This document shows positions 44,154 through 55,027 of a stretch of 64,000 bases of DNA, one piece after another. A program made the position numbers and the translations under genes. Source of the stretch: Litsea cubeba (taxonomy: Eukaryota; Streptophyta; Magnoliopsida; Laurales; Lauraceae). The notes beneath the pieces are model-generated. The model searched no databases. It was not told the origin of the DNA and was given only the letters and a program-made list of their open reading frames with translations. The stretch lies in the NCBI GenBank assembly GCA_012931725.1, contig WHSA01001063.1, positions 205,964-269,963 on the forward strand. The letters are read 5' to 3'. Position 1 is the first letter of the stretch. The number at the start of each line of letters is the position of its first letter.

Positions 44154-45774
44154 AGGCCGATCTCAGGGCCAGATACAATATCCCCGAGGGGGTTCAGGTT
44201 ATGGCGGCCCCACTGGTCGCCGATATCCTTGGAGATTTCTACAATGGCTGGATGCCGTTTCCTTTAGTTGCCGTAATCGAGGGCGGGGTTAGGTTTCCCC
44301 TCCGCCCTCTGCTCAGGGAGTGCCTTAGGGCATGGAACCTATGTCCCTGCCAGCTGATGCCCAACAGCTTCAAGATCATAATGGGCACGGATGCCCTTAA
44401 CGCGATCCTGGGCATCGGTCTTGGCGTTCATGATATCGAGGATACCTACGATATCTGCAAGTCCGGGAAGGACATGTACTACCTCCGCATCAAGCCGGGT
44501 AGGAGGCCGTTTGTGCAAGCCCTGGAGGATTCCAATAAATACGCTGGAGACGACCGCTTGATGGTCACGGGTGGCTGGGAGTTCGGCGATGACGAGTCCA
44601 TCGCGGAAAGACACTTCAGGATTCCTCGCCACTACGGCACCCCTCCAAGTAATTACAGCCCCAACGTGCTTTTCGACCTTTTTTCGCTTTTCCGCACTGC
44701 CGGACTGATGCCTTTCGTTTGCCCCGCAGGTGTTCGTCAGAGGAAAGCGGCTGCTTCCCGGGACGGCTGGAAGTTGAACAAGGCTTGGATCCGCGCCTTG
44801 GAGAATTACCACGGCCACAGAGATAGATCGGCGTGGAGGTTGCTTGGGTACGAACCCAGGTATCGAGGCTATCGGGGCAAGAAGCAGACTGCCCACCGCT
44901 CTCAGGCCGCGGCGGAGGTAGACGAAGGAGGGAGTGCGCCTCACTCCGGGGGTCGAACCGCGTCAAACTCCGAGGCATCGGCATCGGGGTCTGAAGACGA
45001 CGCCGAGACGATCGGAAGGGTCATCTCATCCTCGGAGAGCGAGCCGGAAGGTGAGATGGACGGGGCCCGCCCGAAGCCGGTCTTCAAGGACCTCAGGGCC
45101 CAGCCCGCTGGGGGGCGAGGCCGCGGCGCGGCTTCCTCTTCTCGCGCGCCTCCTTCCTCGAGCGCGCCTTCATCGTCCTCGGCACCTCCTCCCTTGCCGA
45201 CACTGCCGCTGCACCACGCTGCCGGGCCTAGCACATCCGCGGCGGCGACTTCCCCGGCGTCGCGGGGCGAGGACTTGGCCAGAAAGAGGGTCAGAGTCGA
45301 GGGCTCCGCGGGGGAGTCCTCAAGTGGCATGTCAACGCGGGCTACTCCCGCCCTTTGGAGGCCGAGCTTCATGCTGCAGCAGGGGAGGCCGATGACGGTC
45401 GAAGACCGCCTCTCTGGGGGGCCTCTCGTGGTTGCCAGTCTCGGCAGCGCTTGCGCCCTGCCCCGAGACATGGAGAAGCACAATGAGCTGGATGACATCT
45501 CTCTCCTGGCATCGCAGATGAAGGCGAGCCTGAGCGTAAGTTTTTCTAAACTTTTCTTGGTCTTCTTCCTTTCACCTGTTAGTCATAATTCCCCCTGACT
45601 TGGTGATTTTATTTGCAGATTGTGCAGATGGCCCAGGTCTCAGTGTCCAGGGTCCAGAAATTCCATGACGAGCTCAGGAGGATGCAAGCCAACTGTGATC
45701 AGTACAGGAAGGCCCTGGAGGATGGCAAGGTGAGGGAGAAGGAGGAAGAAGGAAGGACGACCCCCTATTTATAA
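44154..45774 (+). pseudogene. Accessory protein with PF04195-like domain, 5'- and 3'-truncated, spliced
   Basis: The frame enters directly from the left LTR junction and has no ATG of its own there, so the 5' end is lost. Residues from the junction to about 160 resemble the 'putative gypsy type transposon' family (PF04195): RFPLRPLLRECLRAWNLCP, QLMPNSFKIIMG, FVQALEDSNK, MVTGGWEFG. Then come an acidic Ser-rich tail (SEASASGSED, SSSESEPEGE) and a Pro/Ser/Ala-rich stretch. Two introns are likely: 44649-44729 (AA|GTAATT...CCGCAG|G, 81 bp, in frame with no stop) and 45536-45618 (GTAAGT...TTGCAG). The second exon (45619-45774) begins a coiled coil (QKFHDELRRMQANCDQYRK) and stops early at TAA, short of the usual length. 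The role of these proteins in Tat elements is unknown. Confidence 0.75.
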
Positions 45775-46122
45775 GCGAAAAATTGGGCGCCTAATCATGG
45801 CGCCTCTTCGAATTTCAAAAAGGGCGCGTCTTTTCACTGCACGCGCCGCCGCGAAACGACGGGCCAACCAAGCAAAGAAGGACGCGTGGAAGCGTCAGCT
45901 CGATTCCCGCGCGCCATTTAATGCCTCGGGTACGGAGGCGACAGCGGATAAGAGTAAAGGCCCCAACCGCCAAAATGGCGGTAGAATCCCAAGAGACAGG
46001 AGGCGTTTGAGCTTCCCCGAGCCTGAGAGCGGATTCATCGAAGTACCGCGCCACGTTGCATCTCGGCAAGACCTACTCAGCTCCCGACCTCAAAGAGTTG
46101 TGATACCCTTAAGAGCTCGGAA

Positions 46123-46136
46123 GACTGGGGGGCAAT
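46123..46136 (+). other. Polypurine tract before the right LTR
   Basis: GACTGGGGGGCAAT abuts TGTGTGGGGG of the right LTR. This identifies the right LTR as the genuine 3' LTR in plus orientation. The interval 45775-46122 is non-coding 3' sequence with a chance frame running into the LTR. Confidence 0.85.
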
Positions 46137-46868
46137 TGTGTGGGGGTATTTTCACTAAGCCGAGACCAACGCTAATATGCCCTCAAGATAGAGTGATAAT
46201 GCCACCTCTAGCCGGGGCGGACTGCGGCTACAGGATCGCGGCATTTGCCGCGGTGGGAGTTCCCGCAGTCAGGTCCGGCCGACTGCGGCACTGAGGCCCG
46301 GCAGTACAAATGATTGACGGGTTGATGGGACCAGCGACAGAACAGCGGCGCATGCCAAGGCATGCCCTGCAGTCTATCATTACTGACAAAACGGCGTGCA
46401 GGACACGTGCGCCCCCAGGGCATGGCTCCAGGCCAGGCCTGATGGGACCTGGCCCAAAAGTCAGCATCGCCGCCTGACCCAGCAAGCCTAGCATTTAATG
46501 AAGCATGGGCCAGCATTTAATGCGTTATGGGCTGAATGGACGTAGCCACTCGAGTGGCCGGCCCAGTCTTGGAACTCGCCCCCAAAGGTCAACCCCATCG
46601 CCTATAAATAGCATATCCACTTCCATCCAAAGGTACGCAACCCATTATACACACTATCCCTCTGCAATTTCCTCTCCTTCTCCCTGCTCGTTCATTGCAC
46701 TAACTTAAGCATCGGAGAGCCTTGCGCTGCCTGCAGCCAGGGTCCTTTGACGCTTCTTCCCTCTCTTCCTTTTCAGGTCCAGTCGGAGCCACAGCAAGCT
46801 TCATCCAAATCATCCGAATCAGGGGCCCTAATCCCTGCATCAAAGTCCTTAATTTTTAGGCACTTACA
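46137..46868 (+). repeat. Right (3') LTR, plus orientation
   Basis: 732 bp, TGTGTGGGGG...GGCACTTACA. The TATA box CCTATAAATAGC is at about 46600-46611. The shared Tat block GCATCGGAGAGCCTTGCGC lies at about 46710-46728, followed by a CTTTTCAGG splice-acceptor-like site near 46770. Mirror copy of 43422-44153. Confidence 0.95.
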
Positions 46869-46873
46869 TTATT

Positions 46874-47879
46874 AATTAGATGGGCAGGTGTGTTTGATCG
46901 ATGGGTTCTGGCAGCGTGGCTTCTTTCTTGCATTTGAAGTAAAATTGTGCATTTTTCCGTGAAAAGATGAAAGTGAGAGCGGCAGGAGCAGGAGGACTAG
47001 TATAATGTAGTACTCCTTTTGCGAGTTATGAGTACCTAGTAAATAAATATAAAAGGAGTGGAGTTGTTGGGTGTCTTTGTGACAGACTATGATGGGTAGA
47101 AAGAAATGAAAAGAGCTGGCGACTGGCTGCAGCCTGTTACTGTAGATAGGCGCGGTTGGTTTTTGAAAAGAAATTCTTATAAGAAACGTTAGTGTTTGTG
47201 TTTTTGTTTAAAAAAAATTAAATTTCGTTCAGAAGAAATATCTAATCTATCTATCTAAGACCATGATCCTTTTCTTTTGTTGGAAGCGAATCCCAATCCT
47301 TGCCTTGGCAGAGTCAGAACTCAGAAGAGCACATGGGTGTCCTGTGGACTGTTGTTGGATCATTATTCTCTTTCATTTCATTTTTGGCGTGGTTGGGATC
47401 CACTGACTCTGTCCTCCTCGTCCCGTCACGTCTCGTCGGCTGTTGTCATCATTAAATTGTAAAACATGCATGGGGTGGGGGGATTCCTGCCTGGTAGAAA
47501 AAGAGAAAAACATCCAGAGTTCGAGAGTCGAGACAGAAACAGTTTACAGTTTAATAAAAAGTATAGTTGCTGCTATGCTAAGGCAGCACGGCCTGGGCTT
47601 CTTATCGGGGTCTTACTTCTTTCATGTATTTTATTATGGTATGGTATCACGTATCAGATTCAATTTAGGACCTCATTTTGAATATCTGATTTTTTAGCCG
47701 GTGACAGTTGGGAATCGAATCGATGGTGGAGGTGGAGCGGCAGGGGGGGGGGGCACAAGTCCACGTGGAATGTGGTTGTCGTCTCCTTTTATCCAAAGTC
47801 ATAAGAAACCAACCAAACTAAAACCATTCTCTCGTACACCAGTGGCAATGGCCCACCTTCACCTGTTGATGATCGGAAG
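46874..47879. other. Intergenic, no gene seen
   Basis: Non-coding DNA between the inverted-LTR element and the next hAT. No coding region or boundary recognised apart from the TSD ATCGGAAG at 47872-47879. Confidence 0.5.
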
Positions 47880-48289
47880 CATGGTTTAAATTCTCCATTT
47901 CGGTCGCGATATGATATCGGTCCGTCGGGATCGTCGCGGTGCGAATTTTTTTTAATCCAAAAAAATTCACAAAAATATCCAAAAAACTCATAATATTAAA
48001 AAAATGTTGGAAAACAATATTTTTTTTCCATTAGTAACAACAATAAATCAAAATCTCGGTCACCTTAAGTTATGAGTTCTGTCTATGTCGCTGTTCGCTT
48101 TCTTCTTCAGTATTTCATATAATGCAACTATTATTGATGCTCATAATCAATTTATTAATGTAAAATATAAGAAAATAAAGATAACATATCAATCATCATT
48201 TAATACTAACTCAATTATCAAATAAGTTGTAAAATTCATGACCATGAAGATAACATATTAAAATCTGAAACATGATAGTGAGATAGATA

Positions 48290-51200
48290 AATCATAAAGC
48301 ACTTGGGCATCAAAAGGTTCATGGTTTGCCTGAAATTAAAGGGGACTGGAGAGTAGAAACTAGAGAGAGATTGATGAGTATGAGTGTATGACAGATTGTC
48401 GGTCTAATACCAAGTGGAATGTCGCCTAGGCTCAATGTTATCATCGTCGTCGTCATTTCTTCGGTATTAGTTAAAAAGATATGCTCCATACTGTTGCGCA
48501 GCACTACCATACCAATGACCATATTCAAATTGTTCTTGATAAGATGGTGAACTATCTCGATCCACTGTAGATTGTTCTCGGTAATTGTGCATAAATGGAA
48601 TGAAATAGCTATGAGGGGCATATAAAAGTCGTTGGGGATTATGTGGTGTGGGGGGGGGGGGGGGGGGAAGCCTCCCTTGCTCAATTAATATCTGTTCGAT
48701 AGACATTATCAGTGTTGGTGAATGGGGTACCCAATTAAGGTCATATGAATAATTCATATGATGTCCATACATGGCACCTTGTTGACCAACATACCCTCAT
48801 GATGACCATGAGTACCTTCCTCCGCTCCTTGCCCAGTGGCGTCACTACTACTCTCTGTCTGTCCAACATGTCTGACATAGCCACGGTGAGGATCTAACTC
48901 GGTAGCAGTAGGAAAATGCTCAACTGTCTCATAAGTGACAGGCTCAACATCTCTATAGTGACCCTCATCCCCTGGAGAGTCAGGTGGAATTACTGCTGAT
49001 GATGAAGAAGTAGAAATATTTGACTTACTCTCCTCGTCCACGTCCTTTCCCCTTAGCTCACTTATATCAAGAGCGCGCCCTTGTTGCAGTATCAAGTTTA
49101 TTTCTTCTATCCTTTCTGAGGCCCTCATTGGCTCGGGCCTATCCCCAGTCAATTCCTTCATCAACCCTTCTAACTCTGGGTCTTGGTCTAACACCGGTTT
49201 TTCTTGTTCTTCCAGCCATTGACCTAACACAGTATCCTCTTCTGAAAAGATATAGTCCAAATTAATTGGACAAAAATAATCCCGGTGATCCTCAAACTGT
49301 CTTCTCCTTCTATTTCTACTTCGGAGCTTGAGGTTGTAGTGGATATAGACCAATTTATTTAGCTTCAGCATTGTTAATCTATTTCTTGGTCTTGTGTGGA
49401 TAAACGAGAAGGTGCTCCAGTTTCCTTCACAATTGGAAGACGATGTTGTTTGACTAAGGACTTTAATAGCAATCATCCTTAGTGCAGGAGCACTCTCTCC
49501 ATAATTCAACCACCATTCAGCTGAAAAAATAAAATAATATTAGAGTCAATAAAATAATAATAAGTCCTTGAATAATATAGAGATGACATTACAAATTTAC
49601 AATCAATACCAGGATTGGTCTGTGTGACAGCTCTCCGTGCAGTCGTCATTCCAAAGCTTTCAGCACGTACATTGTATATATCAATCTGAAGACATTAACA
49701 TATTAAAATAAATTGGAAAAATTACAATGTTATACTTTTTTCCTTAATTGGCCTACCTGATTAGTAGCCCAAATTGCTTCATCTGTACTCTCTGCCAGTC
49801 TTTTAATTACATTTTTTAATCCCAAACGGATTTCATCAGATATACGTCCATCCAGAAATTATGGATTAAAGAAGTATCATGTAAAAGTACCAATGAATTT
49901 TAGTCAATGATAAATTAATATAGTGAGGCCAAATTGAATACAATAATTCAACTATTAAAGAAAATAGCCTTCACTTACCAGCAGTGTGTAAATCATGTTT
50001 CAATTGTCGTCCCCATCGATCGTCGATGATCTTCTAATACTTTTTGTAATATCTTTAAAATGCTTGAATAGCCAGATTTGATCTCTCCATGATCTCATGT
50101 AAGAAGCTCATTGTTGGCTTATAATCGCCGTCAACCAATCGAAGAACCTTTATTAGGGGATAAAAAAATATTCAAAACACCCTTCACATGAGGCCAAAAT
50201 TTATTGGACTCAATTGTTTTACATACTTCTATTGTAATGGGACTTGACCTTTTTTCCCATTTTGAATTCATGAACTCCTGTGATTTTATCAGTTGGAGAA
50301 TTCATTCTTTATACTTGTAAATACTTTCGATGGAAATAAAGTGGGTGGCAAATCTAGTGATGCCAGGCCGCAGTAGTTCATGGTTGTTTGTATGTGTTTT
50401 CATCATGGAAATGAGTCTATATGACTGATAAGAAAATTGGTGATCTTTTTTCTCTTACCAATCACTTGCTTCATGACTTTTCCTTTTGCAATATCTTCAA
50501 GCATTAAATCCAGGCAATGTGCTGCACATGGAGACTAGAAAATCATTGGCCTTTGTTTCATAAGCATCATTCCTGCAGCCTTCATGTTTGTAGCATTGTC
50601 GGTAACCACCTGAATTACACAATCTGCCCCAATTTCTTCAATCACCTCATTCAATAACCTATTAATATATTTTGCATCTTGGATGTAATCAGTTGCATCA
50701 GCTGATTTGATAAACACCGTGCCCATAGAAGAGTAGACTAGAAAATTCAAGAGACGACGATGTGTGATGGTCGTCCACCCATCGCACATTAGTGTGCAAC
50801 CTCTTTCCTTCCATGCCCATTTGAAAGTTAGCACCTAAGTCTGCAACTCCTCACACTCTTTCTCAACACAGACATGCCCAATATCATAAGGGGTGGGTGC
50901 CAATTTATACCTGGACCTTGTTCTGCAGCTGCATCTAATATGATGGTGAAATAAGAAAAAGATGCCTTGTTGGGTGCAATGCCTCCATAAAAAAAAAACT
51001 TCCCAGCAGCTCTCACCAGATTTTCTATTGCTTTACCAAACTTGCCCTTTAGTGCTTTTATGATGCTTGTTGCTTTGCTGTTGGTTTTCTATAAGCAAAC
51101 TAATCACATCTGGCCTACGAGGTGCATGTGTAGGAGGTCTTTCAACCTCCTCAATGTCTGGATCTTGACGGGGTTGTTTTTGACTAAATGTCCGACGCAA

Positions 51201-51641
51201 ACTCGCTCCCCCCGATCCGGATGACCCACCCTGCTCATATTGTCTACCTTTAGCGGCTGCTTCATATTGCATTCTTTTTCTCTCTTCCTCCTCCTGAAGT
51301 GACCTCACACTTTCTCTCTTAGCCCTCCTCATTTCCGGGTCTTCATCGTCATCATCGGAGGAACCAAATATCTCTTCTCTGCATGCATCAAGTTCCTCAG
51401 TTCTTTTTCTTTCTTGTACTACTTTTTTTTGTGCGGATGCATTAAGAAGCCTCTTCATTTCAGCTCTCACATTTGGTGGCACTTTCGGACATTTTATCAC
51501 TTGTCCTGATACATATGCCAAATGTTGTTTCAATCGAGTAGTCCCCCCATTGAGAACCTTTCCACAATAATTACATTTTATTTTACTTTTACTTCCTACT
51601 GCTTCACCGTGGCTCCATGCCGGATCTATGTCACGCACCAT
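48290..51641 (-). pseudogene. hAT transposase (BED finger, DUF659, dimerisation domain), decayed, intron-containing
   Basis: Read on minus from ATG 51641, a BED-type zinc finger comes first (CNYCGKVLNGGTTRLKQHL), then a charged linker with an acidic run (SSDDDDEDPE) and Gln/Arg-rich sequence to 51033. 50834-50535 is the DUF659 core (WKERGCTLMCDGWTTITHRR, VVTDNATNMKAAG). 49509-48754 is the dimerisation domain (NYGESAPALRMIAIKVLSQT, SSNCEGNWSTFSFIHT). A Tyr/Pro-rich tail follows to about 48320. TTTTTTCAG|CTG on minus at about 49520 is a good splice acceptor before W-W-L-N-Y-G, so introns separate some blocks. Other joints show frame changes. A run of about 18 G (C on minus) near 48650-48667 encodes polyproline and may itself be frame-disrupting. 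Family assignment is firm; functionality unlikely. Confidence 0.88.
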
Positions 51642-51702
51642 TGTTCCTATAAAATAAGAAGTTCATATTATAATAATACTCTAACAACAATTATAGATTT
51701 AA

Positions 51703-52660
51703 TAAAATCATTTTCAAAGTCCTAAGCCCTTGGTAGTTAAAGTATCATAAATATTAAATATACTTGAATAAATGTTTTTAGAAAAAAACTAAAGATTTAA
51801 TAAAATCATTTTCAAAGTCCTAAATATATAGATCAAGCATAAAAGTATTTGGATTAATCATTTACACACCCCACAATGATCATAAATCATTAAAAGAACA
51901 AATTTATGATAAAATCCCCAAAAAATGATATATTATAATTCAGATATTAGAAAATCTAAAAATAAAATAATTAAAATAAAAATCTAAATAATATTTATGA
52001 CTATGAGTAGATGTTGATCTATCATCCACACACTATTAATAAGCCTTTGGTATCATAGATACTCTAACAAGTAACAACAATTATTTTTAGAAAAAATAAA
52101 GACTTAATAAAATCATTTTCAAAATCCTAAATATATAGATCTAGGCTATCTAGCATAAAAGTATGCAGATTAATCATTTACACACCATATAATGATCATG
52201 AATCATTAAAAGAACATATTTATGATGAAATTCCCAACAAAATGATATATTATAATTCAAATATTAGAAAATCCAAAAATAAAATAATTAAAATAAAAAC
52301 CTAAATAATGTTTATGACTATGAGTAGATGTAGATCTATCATCTACACACTATTAATAAGCCTTTGGTATCATAAATACTCTAACAAGTAACAACAATTA
52401 TTTTTAGAAAAAATAAAGATTTAATAAAATCATTTTTAAAATCCTAAATATATAGATCTAGCATAAAAGTATGTAGATCAATCATTTACACACCATACAA
52501 TGATCATGAATCATTAAAAGAATATATTTGTGATGAAATTTCAAAAAAATGATATATGTTTATTCAAATATTAAAAAATCCAAAAATAAAAAAATTGAAA
52601 AAAAATTTAAAATCATGTGTATGAGTAGATCTAGCATGAAAGTATGTAGATATAACTTAG
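51703..52660. repeat. About 307-bp tandem repeat, three copies, 5' of the hAT transposase
   Basis: TAAAATCATT starts comparable units at 51801, 52108 and 52425 (spacing 307 and 317 bp), with a partial unit from 51703. Each unit has the order ATATATAGATC, ATTTACACACC, AATGATCATGAATCATT, GATATAT, TATGACTATGAGTAGATG and GGTATCATA-ATACTCTAACA. The copies are well conserved relative to the decayed gene. Confidence 0.9.
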
Positions 52661-53106
52661 TTCTAAGTGAAAAACACAACACAAGTGACATTTTCATGAT
52701 TTCTATGCTTCATCTAAAAATAAAAAAAGAAAAAAAATACATAATAACATGCTTTGAGTTGATTTTCTCTTAACTTAAATAATATTTTCTTCAAGAAAAT
52801 ATGCAAGAGGGATGTGTGATGGGGGTGTGGCTGCTGCTCTAAGGAGTAAGGAGTTGAGAAGTGAGGGGAAGAAAAGATGAAGATGGGAAAAAAGTTAAAA
52901 AAAAATTAGGGTTTGGGGTGATTTATATAATCTCGGCCGAGATGAACTTCATCTCGGCCGATATCCCCCGAAATTTTGGGGGTTTTTTTCGGTTGTATCG
53001 CCGAGACCGATATCTCAGTGAGATATCGGCCCGGTGTGAGCCGATACCGGTTCAGATCGGCCGATATGAACCGGTGTCGGCCGAGATTTAATACTATGAT
53101 CGAAAG

Positions 53107-54040
53107 GCACATCACTTTGATCTTGTGTGGGCGTCTTCCACGTTCCCATGTGTGATGTGTAATTAATTGTAAAGACCCTGTGCCCTATGGCTGTGTGTTT
53201 TGACTTGCCCCTTGCCCTCTCTAGGTTGGGGATTGTTATTTGTTACCTGGTGTGTAGTGTAGGTGGTATTCTTTCTGGTTTGGGCCACAGTCAATGTGGG
53301 TTTGTGCAACAATTGGATATGGAATTAATAATACTTGAAAAGTTTCACCATCATGTTCTGAACCTTTGGACCCATTTGGATCTCTTCCTAAACCTTCTTT
53401 ACTCATACAAGAAATTGTAGTTTTTTTTTTGTTTTATTTTATTTCCTCTCTACATTGGGCTATGGGCTTCAATTGATACTTTAACTTGAGGACTCACAAA
53501 TCGATTCCGGGGCAAGTGTGTGAAACTAACTTGCCAACATCATTCAACCATGAGTTCGTAGGCTGGCAAGTAATAATTGAAGGACCCATTAAATCACAGT
53601 TCTTCCACATGAAGCAATTAATTAACATTCCCAGTTATTTAGAGGCCACCTTAGCAAACATATAGAGAAATGCTCATGTGAAAACCATGCTCACCAAATT
53701 ATTGGAGGACCTCCGGCGGGCCAAATTTATGATCCACCTGAACCATCCTGGGATCCCTGTAAGTTACACCGATCCCATGGGTTTGCACACCCATGCGAAT
53801 GGGTGGACCTTGGTCACATTTTTCATTTAATATAAAGCATCAAACTTGTGGGCAATGGATCAAGGGGTTAGAGGCATCAGAATGAGTTCAAATTACATAT
53901 CCAAGGAGGTCCTGATTAGGTCTTTCGATCCCCCACTACATATTAAATGAAACAAAAGCATGTCTCCAGTTGTAACACAATTGGTTAAGGACATGGCTGC
54001 ATGTGTTAGTTTTTAACATGTTTACTTAAAGTTTACATGA
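53107..54040. other. Intergenic, no gene seen
   Basis: Non-coding DNA between two hAT elements, with no features that I can support. Confidence 0.5.
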
Positions 54041-54048
54041 CCAATGAA

Positions 54049-55019
54049 CAGTGGCGGAGCCGCATAGTGTTGCCCCTCCTCAACTTTTGGGTTTCCTTTA
54101 ATATAGGAAGAAGAAAAGATTTTAAATACTCTCATGCATAATGTTTGCTCTTATCCCCTTTGTCCCTCCTCAACGTTGTTCTTTTTTCTTGGTTTGCCCC
54201 TCAATAATTTTTTTCCCTCCAAATAAAAAATAGAAGTTTTAGAACTCTAGAAGTTAATTTCGTCATTTACTTTTATCCAAACGACACTCATCAAAGCTAT
54301 CCAATTACCATTTCCATTTGAATTATATGGTTTTAATTTCTCATTTTCCTTGTTTACCTATTCACTTCTGAAGAAAGGCTAGATGCAAATAGTGATCTCC
54401 CACATGCTTCATGTGAGTGTAGGGAGTAAAACCCACAATGCAACATACTTGATGAAAATCCAAGCCCTTAAATGGATTTCTCGCTCTATTAATGGAAATA
54501 CCTCAAATTTCAATTTACTCAATCTTCTGCATTATAAAATGCTAATGTTTAATTATATTGCCACCAATATATGCATTTACATAGGATTGATAATTAAAAA
54601 GTAAATTACTTGATAATGATGTGATTATCAAACCCATATTATGATGTTCAAGAAAATTATTTATTTGAAACTTTTGGTAATTATAATAATGTGTTCACAA
54701 GGAAATTTATTAAAAATCAGGTAATTTGTAATTCTTCTCAGGTCTTATGGACCCATCATTGAATGTTGGATGTGGAGAGCAATACGAGTTAATCATATTA
54801 GTCATTTTTAGGGATAATTAGTAACTAGTCTACGAGTTAAATTGGATTGAATATATGATTATAAAATCTTGATATTATGTTGACCAATTCATTTATGTTT
54901 ACTTTTTTGCACCATATTTTTAATCAGAAAAAAATATCAATTATCTTAATTAATTCTCAAATTCCTCATTAAGAAATTTTATTTGCCCCTCCAAGAAGAA
55001 AATCATGGCTTGGCCACCG
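54049..55019. mobile_element. Non-autonomous hAT (971 bp) with perfect TSD
   Basis: The left end CAGTGGCGGAGCC and right end (inward on minus) CGGTGGCCAAGCC match at 10 of 13 bases; CAGTGGCGGAGCC is a common plant hAT terminus. CCAATGAA flanks both sides (54041-54048 and 55020-55027), a perfect 8-bp TSD. TTGCCCCTC words recur near both ends (about 54070, 54195, 54980). There is no coding sequence; the interior is AT-rich. Confidence 0.85.
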
Positions 55020-55027
55020 CCAATGAA

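Larger units (their letters stand above)
43422..46868 (+). mobile_element. Tat-like retrotransposon with INVERTED LTRs
   Basis: A 732-bp LTR in minus orientation (43422-44153) and the same LTR in plus orientation (46137-46868) enclose 1983 bp. Every position I compared maps by x to 90290-x, without indels and without a difference seen. TTATT flanks both outer ends (43417-43421 and 46869-46873), a perfect 5-bp TSD, so the whole structure appears to have entered the site in one integration. Both outer ends are U5 ends (TGTAAGTGCC...GGCACTTACA). A PPT abuts only the right LTR; the left LTR joins directly to coding sequence, with no primer-binding site or gag. The element cannot move by itself. 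Confidence 0.93.
47880..53098 (-). mobile_element. hAT transposon with DUF659-type transposase
   Basis: The left end is CATGGTTTAAATTCTC; the right end, read inward on minus, is CATAGTATTAAATCTC. The two match at 13 of 15 positions when one base is gapped. The flanks ATCGGAAG (47872-47879) and ATCGAAAG (53099-53106) form an 8-bp hAT TSD with one change. Subterminal sequence on the right is full of CGGCCGA words, including the perfect palindrome ATCTCGGCCGAGAT at 52930-52943; on the left are GATATCGG and CGGTCGCGAT. The transposase is on minus at 48290-51641, and a 307-bp tandem repeat lies between it and the right end. The length of 5219 bp fits an autonomous hAT that has decayed. Confidence 0.88.

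Noticed and set aside
44339..44944. 201-codon minus frame and others opposite the PF04195-like gene
   Set aside because: Shadow of the plus-strand gene with recognisable domain; no similarity of its own.
43422..46868. Two independent solo LTRs that happen to face each other
   Set aside because: The shared perfect TSD lies only at the two outer ends, not around each LTR, and the inner PPT belongs to the right LTR.
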